Positions 24,401-32,206 of a DNA stretch of 64,000 nt are shown here, piece after piece; within the stretch, counting starts at the first letter, position 1, and the number at the start of each line of letters is the position of its first letter. Origin of the DNA: E44-bin32 sp034430595 (GTDB lineage: Bacteria > Chloroflexota > Anaerolineae > Anaerolineales > E44-bin32); the NCBI GenBank assembly GCA_034430595.1, contig DAOUEL010000011.1:1-64000 (forward strand). The letters are read 5' to 3'. Below the pieces are notes generated by a model that ran no database searches, had not been told where the DNA came from, and saw only the letters and a program-made list of their open reading frames with translations. The position numbers were made by a program, and so were the translations under genes.

Positions 24401-26556
24401 TGCGTCTGTCCAATCAGCCGGAAAGAAGTCTTGACCACTACCGGGCAGCGGCCGAGAAATCGGGTGGAGATCCATCGATCTTGATCCCGGTCAGCGAAGC
24501 GCTCTATGAGCTGGGCCAGATAGAAGAATCTGAAAACATCCTTTCAACAGCCGGTTCGAACCAGAAAACCCCGGCCGGGGTCAGCATCCTTCAGGCTAAA
24601 CACGCACTCGAACGATCTGATTTTGAAAAGGCTGACCACAAAATTAAACAGGCGAAAGCTCTTTCCGGTGAAAGCACGATCGTGCGAACCCTAGAGCTTC
24701 AGCTCGCCCAACGGATAGGGAAGCGGCAGGTTGCAGACCGAGAGCTAAAGAGCCTCTTGAATACAAAGTATGAAGACGATCGTGAGTGCCTGGCAGCTGT
24801 TGATGCAGCTCTCTCCGTAAACGCCTGGGGTGAGGCAGTTGCTTTTCTCGCCACTTATCTCGAATCGCATCCATTAACCGACACGATGGCACAGAAGATT
24901 CTCATTCTCTCCCACCGTGTACGCGACCTTGACTGGCTATACGCAAGCGTCTGTGAAGCGACAAATCACACACCAACGGCAGCTGCACAAGGTGTCGAGC
25001 AGCTGGTCGAGCAGGTCAAGCAGCTGCCAGCAGGCGTTCCATCAATCATTGAATCACTGGTCACAACCTGGGAAGCGATCCAGACTGGAGCTATCGAGGC
25101 TGAAGTTTTCGATGGAATATACCGGGCCCCGAAGTCAGCTCAGTTGATGCTGTTGGAAGCGGGTGCGATTGCACTGCTGAAAGCGAACCGCCCTGCCCGA
25201 GCCCTCGAATTGGTGGAATCTGCTGTAAACACGGGTCCCGGCCAGGCCAGGCGGCTGCTCTTGAAGGGCATCGCTGAGACGATGCTGAAACGGTTTGAGC
25301 CAGCCATTCAAACCTTCGACGAGGCTGCGGCCGATCCAATCCATCAGCCGCTGGCCTTCTACCTGCAATCGGAAACCTACCGAAAATATGGCCGCCAGTC
25401 GGAGGCTCTCAGCAAACTGAACGCGGCCTTGGCATTGTGGCCGGATGAGAGCAACTGGCACTTCAAACTTGCGCAGGAGTACGTCGCTGCGGATCACATC
25501 GATGCCGCACTCCCACACCTGCAGCAGGCAGCTGAGATCGAGCCTGCGAACGGCGAATACATGGTCGCTCTAGCCCGCGCTTATAACCACGTCGGGCAAA
25601 CCAATGAGGCGCTCAACTGCTATGCCCTCGGTCTGCAATCAGCCCCGAAATCAGCAGGCATTTGGAGAGACGCGGGTGAAGTCGCCCTCGCGGCAGGTGA
25701 TCTGGCCAGCGCAGAGGCGTGGTTGGAACGTGCCTGTACGCTGGCCCCTTCCGACGCGATCTGCGCGATCCAATCTGCCCGGACCGCGCTCGCGCGAGGC
25801 GATATGAAGGCAGCCCTAAAGCGGGGCCAGGCAGCCGTTCGAATGCAGCCTGACGACGCGGAGGTCTTAAGCGGCATGGGTGAGATCCTTGCTGCCGATG
25901 GGAAGTTCGAGAAAGCGATCCAGATGTACGACATAGCCCTGAAGTCAGAAGAAGAAAACCTGACGATCCGGCTTGCCCGCGGCAGGCTGTTGGCTAAATC
26001 CGGCCGTTCAAGCGAAGCCGCCGCTGAGCTCGAATCGATTATCAATTCAGCTCCCGATCACGATCAGGCGTGGGCAAGTCTGGCCCGCGCTCAGATCGAG
26101 AGTGGGAAACTGGAACAAGCGCTTGAGGCGGCAAATCACGCTCATAATTTGAGCCCCCGCAACGTTCAATACATGCTCTTGCTGGGCCAGGTTTGCCGGA
26201 TGAATGGGCAACTCGATCGGGCGTTGAGTGTACTGTCTGAAGCTTCGCGATTTGCATCCGAAGATGCAGACTTAGCACGCGAACTTGGAAAAGTCCACGA
26301 GATGCGCCGAGAGCACAGTGCCGCCCTGGATGCCTATCAACTGGCGCTTAAGAAGAATCCCGATGATTTCGAATCGCTCATCGAAGCTGGTTTGATCTTG
26401 AAGAATATCAAGGTCTACGACCAGGCCGGCGAGCTGTTCGAACGTGCCGTGAAACTAAATCCTGTCGATCCCCAGGCCTTGCAGCAGCTGGCCACAATTC
26501 GCGCCCTGCAGCTGATCCACGGGGGAACCCGGGAAACCGAGGCGGTGGCTTCATGA
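21436..26556 (+). CDS. Giant TPR-repeat protein (1706 residues)
   Basis: After an N-terminal region of about 250 residues, the protein is built almost wholly of tetratricopeptide-like helical repeats, well over 30 by eye, with the usual W-L-G-Y-A-F-A-P pattern (for example AWIALAEAQSACGDDEA, LLLKGIAETMLKRFEPAIQTFDEAAAD, AEVLSGMGEILAADGKFEKA). No signal peptide, membrane segment or catalytic motif is visible. It should be a solenoid scaffold or sensor in the cytoplasm. ATG 21436 follows AGGTGA at 5-bp spacing; a GTG at 21427 is in frame. Its stop overlaps the start of the protease gene (ATGA), which implies coupled synthesis and probably a complex of the two proteins. Confidence 0.93.
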   Translation: MLNDADILSTLTELFGEHKRQSIVSRLYRLPEIWDALHDASFLSSTAEKLTAENWLPGRIVAQAYGHDDLTALAKDGLVFDGDNPVSDMGYAAACLKDVAALSIQLLAKSKEPESREDVAQAIEGNPGMWTTALACVWPDLMATTWLKDYLPSPPSSMHARMIATALLANLDVLQAAQALVSLDKIQLASLLPALQTAGYEQLFTTLGQLSIEKLAEIDVREEVDPSPAWITPAMLLAVSGDTEGAHQAFRQAWDRSNETSAKIADRLAEVARQTGDPVLELEARRQAVESSTSEHRRAALARSLYELNRDEEALQILTKPDSVVEMVVAGALYNRIGNRQQATAMLLQASTKIASDSTIGDDWKCWLVEQLAEIGELNSAIDVQQARCEGLGTQKGMMLELARLHSRAGNPDACAACAEVAVALDPSSRDSLQLLAESLQKSGQPRRALSHWLKISQQDSGVWAQVSRCAIEAGEASVALTHATEALKDAPDSVEAQVLIGKSHVLNGDYETARTYLERAVDQAPAQADAWIALAEAQSACGDDEASGETLQKAVQSAAGDGKVHMAFARWLRVKGQLSMALDHVRVAVGIDPGQSEWRIEQAEILRDLGKIDEALPELRAALAAQPGNWRAREALALTYELKNELPAAAHVLRRIPDNIEPDSKLIAGRILVKSSDASSHDQLQQATELLVAAREQGVSDNSLWYWLALAYERSGLTAQAVEAFHAYLEETGSEKQPLKLDAFVGFARTAIETDQIQRAIDKLEIALREFPASHQVLSNLAKTYLSSDRSQDAEQVARQAVELEPDNVESLQTLRDAVLAQNKTTEAISLQEQILAKDPQDINALRQLSEIEYSADQVERAQMHLAKAVSIGRNDATVLLSLSETAKAFGRERLAHGILKRGARIEPENEEILASLAETSESLADLETAQSSWLQYATLRKNEPRPLERAAQALWKLGRRTAAIGLWERALDISDQAELHLALAEGLRLSNQPERSLDHYRAAAEKSGGDPSILIPVSEALYELGQIEESENILSTAGSNQKTPAGVSILQAKHALERSDFEKADHKIKQAKALSGESTIVRTLELQLAQRIGKRQVADRELKSLLNTKYEDDRECLAAVDAALSVNAWGEAVAFLATYLESHPLTDTMAQKILILSHRVRDLDWLYASVCEATNHTPTAAAQGVEQLVEQVKQLPAGVPSIIESLVTTWEAIQTGAIEAEVFDGIYRAPKSAQLMLLEAGAIALLKANRPARALELVESAVNTGPGQARRLLLKGIAETMLKRFEPAIQTFDEAAADPIHQPLAFYLQSETYRKYGRQSEALSKLNAALALWPDESNWHFKLAQEYVAADHIDAALPHLQQAAEIEPANGEYMVALARAYNHVGQTNEALNCYALGLQSAPKSAGIWRDAGEVALAAGDLASAEAWLERACTLAPSDAICAIQSARTALARGDMKAALKRGQAAVRMQPDDAEVLSGMGEILAADGKFEKAIQMYDIALKSEEENLTIRLARGRLLAKSGRSSEAAAELESIINSAPDHDQAWASLARAQIESGKLEQALEAANHAHNLSPRNVQYMLLLGQVCRMNGQLDRALSVLSEASRFASEDADLARELGKVHEMRREHSAALDAYQLALKKNPDDFESLIEAGLILKNIKVYDQAGELFERAVKLNPVDPQALQQLATIRALQLIHGGTRETEAVAS

Positions 26557-29195
26557 CCGATCGTGCGACATTCATTAAACTCATCGAAACCGCCTTGCTT
26601 GCCAACCGAGCGGACTACGCCCGGTATACCGCGAGCGATTGGTTGGCTACCTGGCCGGGGGATATCCAGGCGCAAGTCCTGCTTGCACGAGCGCAGCTTC
26701 AGCTCGGAGAGCACTCAGCGGCTCTCGAGCGGCTGGCTCGATTGATCCACGTGGATCCCGAACGAGCTGAAACTTACGGAATGCTCGCCAGTGTTCTGCG
26801 CACGATGGGAGATACCGGTCGGGCATTGATCTTCGAGGCTTGCGAGCGAATACTGCGCGGCGAGGAACTTGATGGCAACCGACATCCTCAATGGGCTGTA
26901 AAACTTCGGGCAGCATATGCCGAACTCCGCAACACAGGATCGAAACTGCCACTTCGTCTGGCACAGGAAGCATTGGCTGCCGACCCCGATCTGGCTCTGC
27001 CCTACGTCATCGGGATGAGGGCTCAAGCTTCGGCCGGAGATTTGCACGGCGCATTAAAACTAGCCCAGGTTGGTAATCATCGCTGGCCTGAGTGTGTTGC
27101 GTTTCTGCTGGCACTCGGTGAAGGCTACCTTCAAAATGGCGAAATTGGCCGTGGCGTTGAATATTTACACCAGGCGGCGAGCCTTGATTGCGGCGGGGAG
27201 CTATCAGCCTCGCTTCTCGCCCGGCAGGACGAATACAAGAACCTCTGGCCAACCGAACTCGAAGCTGAATTAAGCCGGCCGGTACCAGCCGATGTCGCCT
27301 CACTCCTTGGCGATAACCGCCTGGTTGGGACGAAATTGGTAGATGAGGCAGGAGCAGATCACTCCGATTCAGATACCTTTGATGCTGCGCCCGATGGAGC
27401 CAACTCACCGCAGGTAGGTATTGATAGCGGCGCTCCACTCCCGGCTCCGGAACCCTGGGAGGCTTTCCGCGGGCCGGATGCGGGAGAAGCTCCCGCACCT
27501 GAACGCCAGGTGCCAGAGCCGCCGGAAGCATTGATCGAGATCGATGACGATCTGCGCCGGCTCGCCGGCCGCCTGAACGCTCGTCGTCGGGCCCGGGATG
27601 AGGACGGGCGGGTGCCCGCGTATATCGTGCTCACGAGCCGCAGCCGAATGCTGCAGAAAGTTGGCGAAGGCGCCTTCGCAACGATCGACCAGACGATCAT
27701 GAAATTGGTCGAGGCAGTTCGCCGCCGGCCAGGATGGACCGCTTACCGTATCTATCCCGATGATCCATCGACGCTGGAACCGTTTGGCGTATCCCCATGC
27801 GATCCGGGCAATGCCTGGCAGATCAAGCTGAGGATCGCAGATCTCGATGCCGCGCTCGCGAAACGGGGAGAGATGATCGGGGCGTTGTACATCGTTGGCG
27901 GTAATGACGTCGTTCCCTTCCACCGCCTGCCCAACCCAACGGACGATAGTGATGATGAAGTGCCGTCGGATAATCCTTATTCCACAGGCGACGAAAACTA
28001 CTTCCTGCCGGAATGGCCAGTAGGACGGCTTCCAATTGAGCAGGATGAGACCCTGCTGTGCAAGCTGCTTGAGGCATCGATCGCCTATCATCAGCAAACA
28101 GGGCGTCCCGCGGGCAGTTTCCACCGCCTCAGCAACTGGCTCCGCCGCCGGCTCTCGAGACTCATCAACCCGAATGCGAGAACTCTGGGCTACACGGCCA
28201 GTATCTGGAAGAAGGCCTCCCTGGCTGTATACAAAGCCATCGGTGATCCCCGATCCATGATCTCGTCCCCACCCGTTGAAGCCGCCCGGCTCCCCGCCGG
28301 CGCGATTCGGCCGATCCACCTTTCCTACTTCAATTTGCACGGGTTAGAGGACAGCCCGGAGTGGTATGGCCAACGTGATCCAATGCGGGATCAACAGGTA
28401 AAGATTGAGTTCCCGGTAGCTCTTCGACCGCAGGATGTTGTCAACAGCGGTCGCGCCCCACGGGTCGTCTTCTCCGAAGCCTGCTACGGTGCCAATGTAA
28501 TCGGCAAAGGAATCGACACCGCCCTGAGCCTGAAGTTCCTGGCCTCAGGCACCCGCGCCATCGTCGGATCAACCAAGATTTCATATGGCTCGATCACCCC
28601 ACCGCTGATTGCCGCCGACCTGCTCGGACGTCAATTCTGGCAGAATCTCAACAGCCGGCTTCCGGTTGGTGAAGCTTTACGACGAGCAAAACTGCAGCTT
28701 GCATCCGAGATGCATAAGCGGCAGGGGTACCTGGATGGTGAAGATCAAAAGACCCTGATCGCCTTTGTTCTATATGGGGATCCGCTTTTCCGCCCGGGGT
28801 TGGAATCGATCCAACTCGGCGAGAAGACGGTCATCCGGCGCAGCTCGAGGCCGACCTCGATGAAAACCGCCTGCGCACTGGGAGGGCCTGAAGTCGAACA
28901 GGACCAGCTCTCAACGACAACGATGAAGAAGATTGAGCTAATCGTCGCCCAATATCTGCCGGGGATGCAGGATGCCTCCTGTACGATCCACCATCAGCAT
29001 ATCCACTGTGATGGAAAAGATCACGCCTGCCCCACCCACAGCATGGGCCAGAAGGTTGTCGCCGGGAATCAGGGTTCGACTCTGGTCGTGACGCTTGCCA
29101 AATCCATTTCCGATGGCGGACGCAATCACCCGCACTTCGCCCGGCTTACGCTCGATTCATCCGGAAAGGTGATGAAACTCGCCATCTCTCGCTGA
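26553..29195 (+). CDS. TPR protein fused to a C25/caspase-like (clan CD) cysteine protease domain
   Basis: The 880-residue protein has N-terminal TPRs (about 1-215), an acidic, proline-rich linker (about 245-330), and a protease domain (about 335-745). The catalytic pair of clan CD is visible: His596 in YFNLHGLED and Cys644 in VVFSEACYGAN, each at the end of a hydrophobic strand, as in gingipain-type C25 peptidases and caspases. IGALYIVGGNDVVPFHRLP and AFVLYGDPLFRP are further C25-type landmarks. No signal peptide is seen, unlike secreted gingipains, so the enzyme should be intracellular. A separate C-terminal domain (about 780-880) resembles the small protein encoded at 31674. It overlaps the giant TPR gene by 4 bp; TPR-protease pairs of this sort are often switched on by a signal or effector protein. 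Confidence 0.87.
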   Translation: MTDRATFIKLIETALLANRADYARYTASDWLATWPGDIQAQVLLARAQLQLGEHSAALERLARLIHVDPERAETYGMLASVLRTMGDTGRALIFEACERILRGEELDGNRHPQWAVKLRAAYAELRNTGSKLPLRLAQEALAADPDLALPYVIGMRAQASAGDLHGALKLAQVGNHRWPECVAFLLALGEGYLQNGEIGRGVEYLHQAASLDCGGELSASLLARQDEYKNLWPTELEAELSRPVPADVASLLGDNRLVGTKLVDEAGADHSDSDTFDAAPDGANSPQVGIDSGAPLPAPEPWEAFRGPDAGEAPAPERQVPEPPEALIEIDDDLRRLAGRLNARRRARDEDGRVPAYIVLTSRSRMLQKVGEGAFATIDQTIMKLVEAVRRRPGWTAYRIYPDDPSTLEPFGVSPCDPGNAWQIKLRIADLDAALAKRGEMIGALYIVGGNDVVPFHRLPNPTDDSDDEVPSDNPYSTGDENYFLPEWPVGRLPIEQDETLLCKLLEASIAYHQQTGRPAGSFHRLSNWLRRRLSRLINPNARTLGYTASIWKKASLAVYKAIGDPRSMISSPPVEAARLPAGAIRPIHLSYFNLHGLEDSPEWYGQRDPMRDQQVKIEFPVALRPQDVVNSGRAPRVVFSEACYGANVIGKGIDTALSLKFLASGTRAIVGSTKISYGSITPPLIAADLLGRQFWQNLNSRLPVGEALRRAKLQLASEMHKRQGYLDGEDQKTLIAFVLYGDPLFRPGLESIQLGEKTVIRRSSRPTSMKTACALGGPEVEQDQLSTTTMKKIELIVAQYLPGMQDASCTIHHQHIHCDGKDHACPTHSMGQKVVAGNQGSTLVVTLAKSISDGGRNHPHFARLTLDSSGKVMKLAISR

Positions 29196-29209
29196 CGGAA
29201 ATAAGACCA

Positions 29210-29225
29210 TGGCACGCTTCTTGCA
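29210..29225 (+). promoter_or_regulatory. Sigma-54 (-24/-12) promoter of the ftsZ-like unit
   Basis: TGGCAC-GCTTC-TTGCA matches the consensus perfectly, with GG at 29211-29212 and GC at 29223-29224. The predicted start of transcription is near 29236, 18 nt before ATG 29254. Because an ATG at 29209 overlaps the promoter itself, translation must begin downstream of it. Confidence 0.92.
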
Positions 29226-29253
29226 TCATTATTCGCAGGAAGGAAAACGTGCC

Positions 29254-30543
29254 ATGGTCTCAGATCAGAACAAGCTCGGTTTCTATTATCGCCCCGACGA
29301 CCAGCATTACAGTCAGGCTGATCTCCATAATTGGCTTTCCGTTCTGAAAAACCTGCAAATTGGCTGGCTGGTACTCCGTGGCCGCCAGGATCAGCTGCTG
29401 CCCCAGCCTTTCATCCAAGGCTTGCAACTGGCTGGCATTGAACCAATTATTCATGTCCCGGTTAGCCTGCAGGACCTCAATCATGCGGAAATCGATGATC
29501 TGCTGCCGAGTTATGCCGATTGGGGCATCCGTCATATGGTCATTGGTGACCGCCCCAACCTGCGTTCCATGTGGAAGCCTTCGGACTGGGCCCGTGGCGG
29601 GTTGGTGGAGCAGTTTCTCGACAAATTCCTGCCAATTTGGAACTCACAGATGAAATATGGCTTCCAGCCGGTTTTCCCAGCTCTCGAGCCAGGTGGTGAT
29701 TACTGGGATACCGCCTTTCTAACTTCATGCTTGAAATCACTGCAGCGTCGCTCGAAGGATGAATTAGCGAATGAACTAATCCTGGCTATGTATGCCTGGT
29801 CTTACGGCAGACCACTTGACTGGGGCGCTGGCGGACCGAGTGCATGGCCTGAATCAAAACCCTATCAAACACCGGATGGAAGCCAGGATCAATGCGGACT
29901 ACGCATTGTTGACTGGTATTCATCGATTTCACGTGAGGCAATCGGCTCTGAGCTAAAGATGCTTGTCCTGGCCGGCGGGGTTCACCCGGAAGATCGCAAT
30001 ACTTCCAGCCAGGATGTCCAGGCTGATATCCATGCTAGCCTGGCCCGCGATCTCCTGATGTCCAGGTATTCGGATAACCTGGTCAGCTTCAGTTTCTACA
30101 CCTTATCTGCTGATCCTGATCAGGCATTGATCGGTTGGTACGACAAAAACCTGGCCGGCAGCAAGAGCGCTGAAGCCCTGGAGCGATTAATGTTGGCCGT
30201 TCCGGAACCAAAACCGGTTTCCTCCCCGATCAAACCCATCGCCAACTACATTCTGCTCCCCTCCCATGCGGAGCGCGATCTGTCCAGCGATTGGAAGGGG
30301 ATTGAGCCACTCGTAATGGCACTCAAACCGGTAATCGGGTTTTCGCTCGATGAGGCACGCCTTGCTCGCCAGGTAATTCTTATCGGCGAACAGGAATTGT
30401 TCCCCGCTGATAGCGAACAGCTGCTGCGGGAGCAGGGCTGCAAGGTTCGACGTTTTTCAAACCCGAACAGCGAAGAGGTCCTGCTCGCCGTTTCGGATCT
30501 CGCTGCAAAACAACCATCAACAACAGGAGCAGACCATGTCTGA
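29254..30543 (+). CDS. Unrecognised protein, possibly TIM-barrel-like, first gene of the ftsZ-like unit
   Basis: The protein has 429 residues, starting at ATG 29254, after AGGAAGGA (29237-29244). It has no signal peptide or membrane segment. The first 300 residues alternate beta-strands and helices in a way that recalls a TIM barrel (LGFYYRPDD, IGWLVLRG, GIEPIIHVPV, GIRHMVIGDRP, LILAMYAWSYGRP, MLVLAGGVHPEDR, LVSFSFYTLS), similar in outline to glycoside-hydrolase-like domains, but no catalytic motif is certain. The last 110 residues form a second alpha/beta domain (PIANYILLPSH, RQVILIGEQELFPAD). The stop overlaps the ftsZ-like start by 8 bp (ATGTCTGA). Function unknown. Confidence 0.78.
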   Translation: MVSDQNKLGFYYRPDDQHYSQADLHNWLSVLKNLQIGWLVLRGRQDQLLPQPFIQGLQLAGIEPIIHVPVSLQDLNHAEIDDLLPSYADWGIRHMVIGDRPNLRSMWKPSDWARGGLVEQFLDKFLPIWNSQMKYGFQPVFPALEPGGDYWDTAFLTSCLKSLQRRSKDELANELILAMYAWSYGRPLDWGAGGPSAWPESKPYQTPDGSQDQCGLRIVDWYSSISREAIGSELKMLVLAGGVHPEDRNTSSQDVQADIHASLARDLLMSRYSDNLVSFSFYTLSADPDQALIGWYDKNLAGSKSAEALERLMLAVPEPKPVSSPIKPIANYILLPSHAERDLSSDWKGIEPLVMALKPVIGFSLDEARLARQVILIGEQELFPADSEQLLREQGCKVRRFSNPNSEEVLLAVSDLAAKQPSTTGADHV

Positions 30544-31669
30544 TCAAGAGCAGTTCAATCCCCTGGCCGCCTTCAGCGGACAGGCGTCACCCCCGAAAGC
30601 GGTCGGCCAGACATCGATCAAGGTGCTGGGGCTCGGCGGAGGCGGATCGAACGCTGTAAATCGTATGATCCAACTTGGATTGACCGGCGTCGAATTCATC
30701 GCGGCAAATACTGACAAGCAAGCGCTCGCTTCCAGCATGGCGCCAACCAGGCTTCAACTTGGACCGCGCATCACGCGTGGCCTCGGAGCCGGTGGAGATC
30801 CGAAGATCGGCGCGGCAGCCGCGATGGAAAGCAGCCGTGAGATCGCCGCCGCACTCAGCGGTGCCGACATGGTCTTCATCACCGCCGGTATGGGCGGAGG
30901 CACTGGCACCGGCTCAGCCGCGGTAGCTGCCGAAATCGCTCGTGAGGTCGGGGCGGTCGTGATTGCTGTCGTGACCATGCCGTTTACCTTTGAAATGAGC
31001 AAGCGCTCGCAGAATGCGCTCGAAGGCGTTCGACAGCTCCAACCACACACGAATACGTTGATTACGGTCCCTAATGACCGCCTGCTGCAGGTAGCACCGC
31101 GTGACCTGAGCCTGGAAATCGCTTTCAGGTTGGCTGACGATGTCCTGCGGCAGGGTGTCCAGGGAATAGCCGAACTCATCACCCAGCCCGGTATGATCAA
31201 CGTAGATTTTGCTCATGTGCGCGAGCTGATGTTGAAGGGTGGCGGCGCATACATGGCAATTGGGCTTGGCCAGGGTCCTGAGAAAGCTCAGGCGGCCGTG
31301 GAACAGGCGATGCACCACCCCCTGATCGAATTTGACAGTTACGGTCAGGCATCGGGCGTGCTGATCCACTTTACAGGTGGAGAAGATCTCACCCTGTTTG
31401 AAGTGGGCGAGGCCGTCACCAAACTCCGTGAGTCGCTTTCACCCGATGCGGATGTCATTCTCGGAGCGAGCACCGAACCAGCCATGAACGGCCGTGCCCA
31501 AGTCATCCTTATCTTCACGGGCGTTGGTGGCCGAGCGGTCCCGCAAAGAGCAGCAGAGATAGTCGAGGCTCACAATACGGAAAAAGAAGCTGCAACCGCA
31601 CTTGAATCTGATGATCTTGACCTGCCGACATTTTTGCGCCGGCGCGCAGCTGTCGTACAGCGAGGCTAA
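30536..31669 (+). CDS. FtsZ-family GTPase with an altered T7 loop
   Basis: The 377-residue tubulin homologue has the nucleotide-binding GGGGSNAVNRM start, the signature GMGGGTGTGSAA (about 119-129), PNDRLLQ, and LADDVLRQGVQGI. The T7 loop that completes the GTPase site of the neighbouring subunit reads NVDFAHVRELM, where FtsZ normally has N-x-D-F-A-D: the second acidic residue (equivalent to E. coli Asp212) is His227 here. A C-terminal peptide close to the FtsA/ZipA-binding motif is kept (DLDLPTFLRRR). It may polymerise with slow or no GTP hydrolysis. It is not in a dcw cluster but in a sigma-54-controlled unit, which suggests a second, specialised FtsZ. I cannot tell whether another ftsZ exists outside the window. 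Confidence 0.92.
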   Translation: MSDQEQFNPLAAFSGQASPPKAVGQTSIKVLGLGGGGSNAVNRMIQLGLTGVEFIAANTDKQALASSMAPTRLQLGPRITRGLGAGGDPKIGAAAAMESSREIAAALSGADMVFITAGMGGGTGTGSAAVAAEIAREVGAVVIAVVTMPFTFEMSKRSQNALEGVRQLQPHTNTLITVPNDRLLQVAPRDLSLEIAFRLADDVLRQGVQGIAELITQPGMINVDFAHVRELMLKGGGAYMAIGLGQGPEKAQAAVEQAMHHPLIEFDSYGQASGVLIHFTGGEDLTLFEVGEAVTKLRESLSPDADVILGASTEPAMNGRAQVILIFTGVGGRAVPQRAAEIVEAHNTEKEAATALESDDLDLPTFLRRRAAVVQRG

Positions 31670-31673
31670 TGCC

Positions 31674-31904
31674 ATGGATGCGAAAATCCTGTCCAAGCTG
31701 AACAAGCAAGTGATCAAGTCGTTCCCTGAGCTGGCCCATGTCAGGCCGAAAATCAGTGCGCAGAGCAAATCGGTCGAAGATGAAACCTATCTGCTGACCT
31801 ACAAGGGCAAAGCCAGCCTTCCAGGCGGACGCAGTATGGAGCGTATCGTTCGCGTCGTGGCAGACAGCCGCGGCCGCATTCTGAAGATGACAACCTCGAG
31901 GTAG
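31674..31904 (+). CDS. Small protein resembling the C-terminal domain of the C25-like protease
   Basis: The 76-residue product starts at ATG 31674, with GAGG 9 nt before it, 4 bp after the ftsZ-like stop. It has no membrane segment. By eye it aligns with the last ~85 residues of the protease encoded at 26553: a shared pattern of a helix, then TYLLTYKGK (protease: STLVVTLAK), GGR about seven residues later, and an ending DSRGRILKMTTSR (protease: DSSGKVMKLAISR). I read this as a shared adaptor or targeting module, possibly a stand-alone competitor or partner of the protease tail. No known family came to mind. Confidence 0.8.
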   Translation: MDAKILSKLNKQVIKSFPELAHVRPKISAQSKSVEDETYLLTYKGKASLPGGRSMERIVRVVADSRGRILKMTTSR

Positions 31905-31906
31905 CC

Positions 31907-32113
31907 ATGAATAACATCAACCGTATTAACTTGCATGTATATTTCAAAGTTGCTTTCTGGCGTGTCGCCACGGCGATCACCGGTCTGGCAATCCGCAACC
32001 AGCGCCTCTTCAACCGAGCGCTCTGGATCACCCCGATCCTCCTGGCTGCGGTTGCAGCCTATTTCCTGGGGCGTGTATTTGGTAACCTCGTCCTGTGGGG
32101 GCTCACACTCTAA
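31907..32113 (+). CDS. Small membrane protein, last gene of the ftsZ-like unit
   Basis: The 68-residue protein has an amphipathic, Arg-rich N-terminal half (FKVAFWRVATAI, IRNQRLFNRAL) and one hydrophobic segment (about 40-60: WITPILLAAVAAYFLGRVF), ending LVLWGLTL. It starts 2 bp after the preceding stop. No family was recognised. A membrane partner of the FtsZ-like protein or of the protease is conceivable from position only. It is followed by a terminator. Confidence 0.7.
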   Translation: MNNINRINLHVYFKVAFWRVATAITGLAIRNQRLFNRALWITPILLAAVAAYFLGRVFGNLVLWGLTL

Positions 32114-32145
32114 ATCTGACGGTTTCAATTGTTCGATTGCCGCAG

Positions 32146-32184
32146 GAACGCGGCCGGAGTACAATCCGGGCGCGTTCTGTTTTC
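32146..32184 (+). terminator. Intrinsic terminator of the ftsZ-like unit
   Basis: GAACGCG-G-CCGGA (32146-32158) pairs with TCCGG-G-CGCGTTC (32165-32177), a 12-bp stem with one mismatch and a 6-nt loop, followed by TGTTTTCTTCTC. It lies 33 bp after the last gene of the unit and separates it from the gene at 32207. Confidence 0.75.
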
Positions 32185-32206
32185 TTCTCAGGATTGAATC
32201 CATCGT

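Noticed and set aside
29209..29253. Upstream in-frame ATG for the gene at 29254
   Set aside because: The segment is the sigma-54 promoter itself, and transcription should begin downstream of it.
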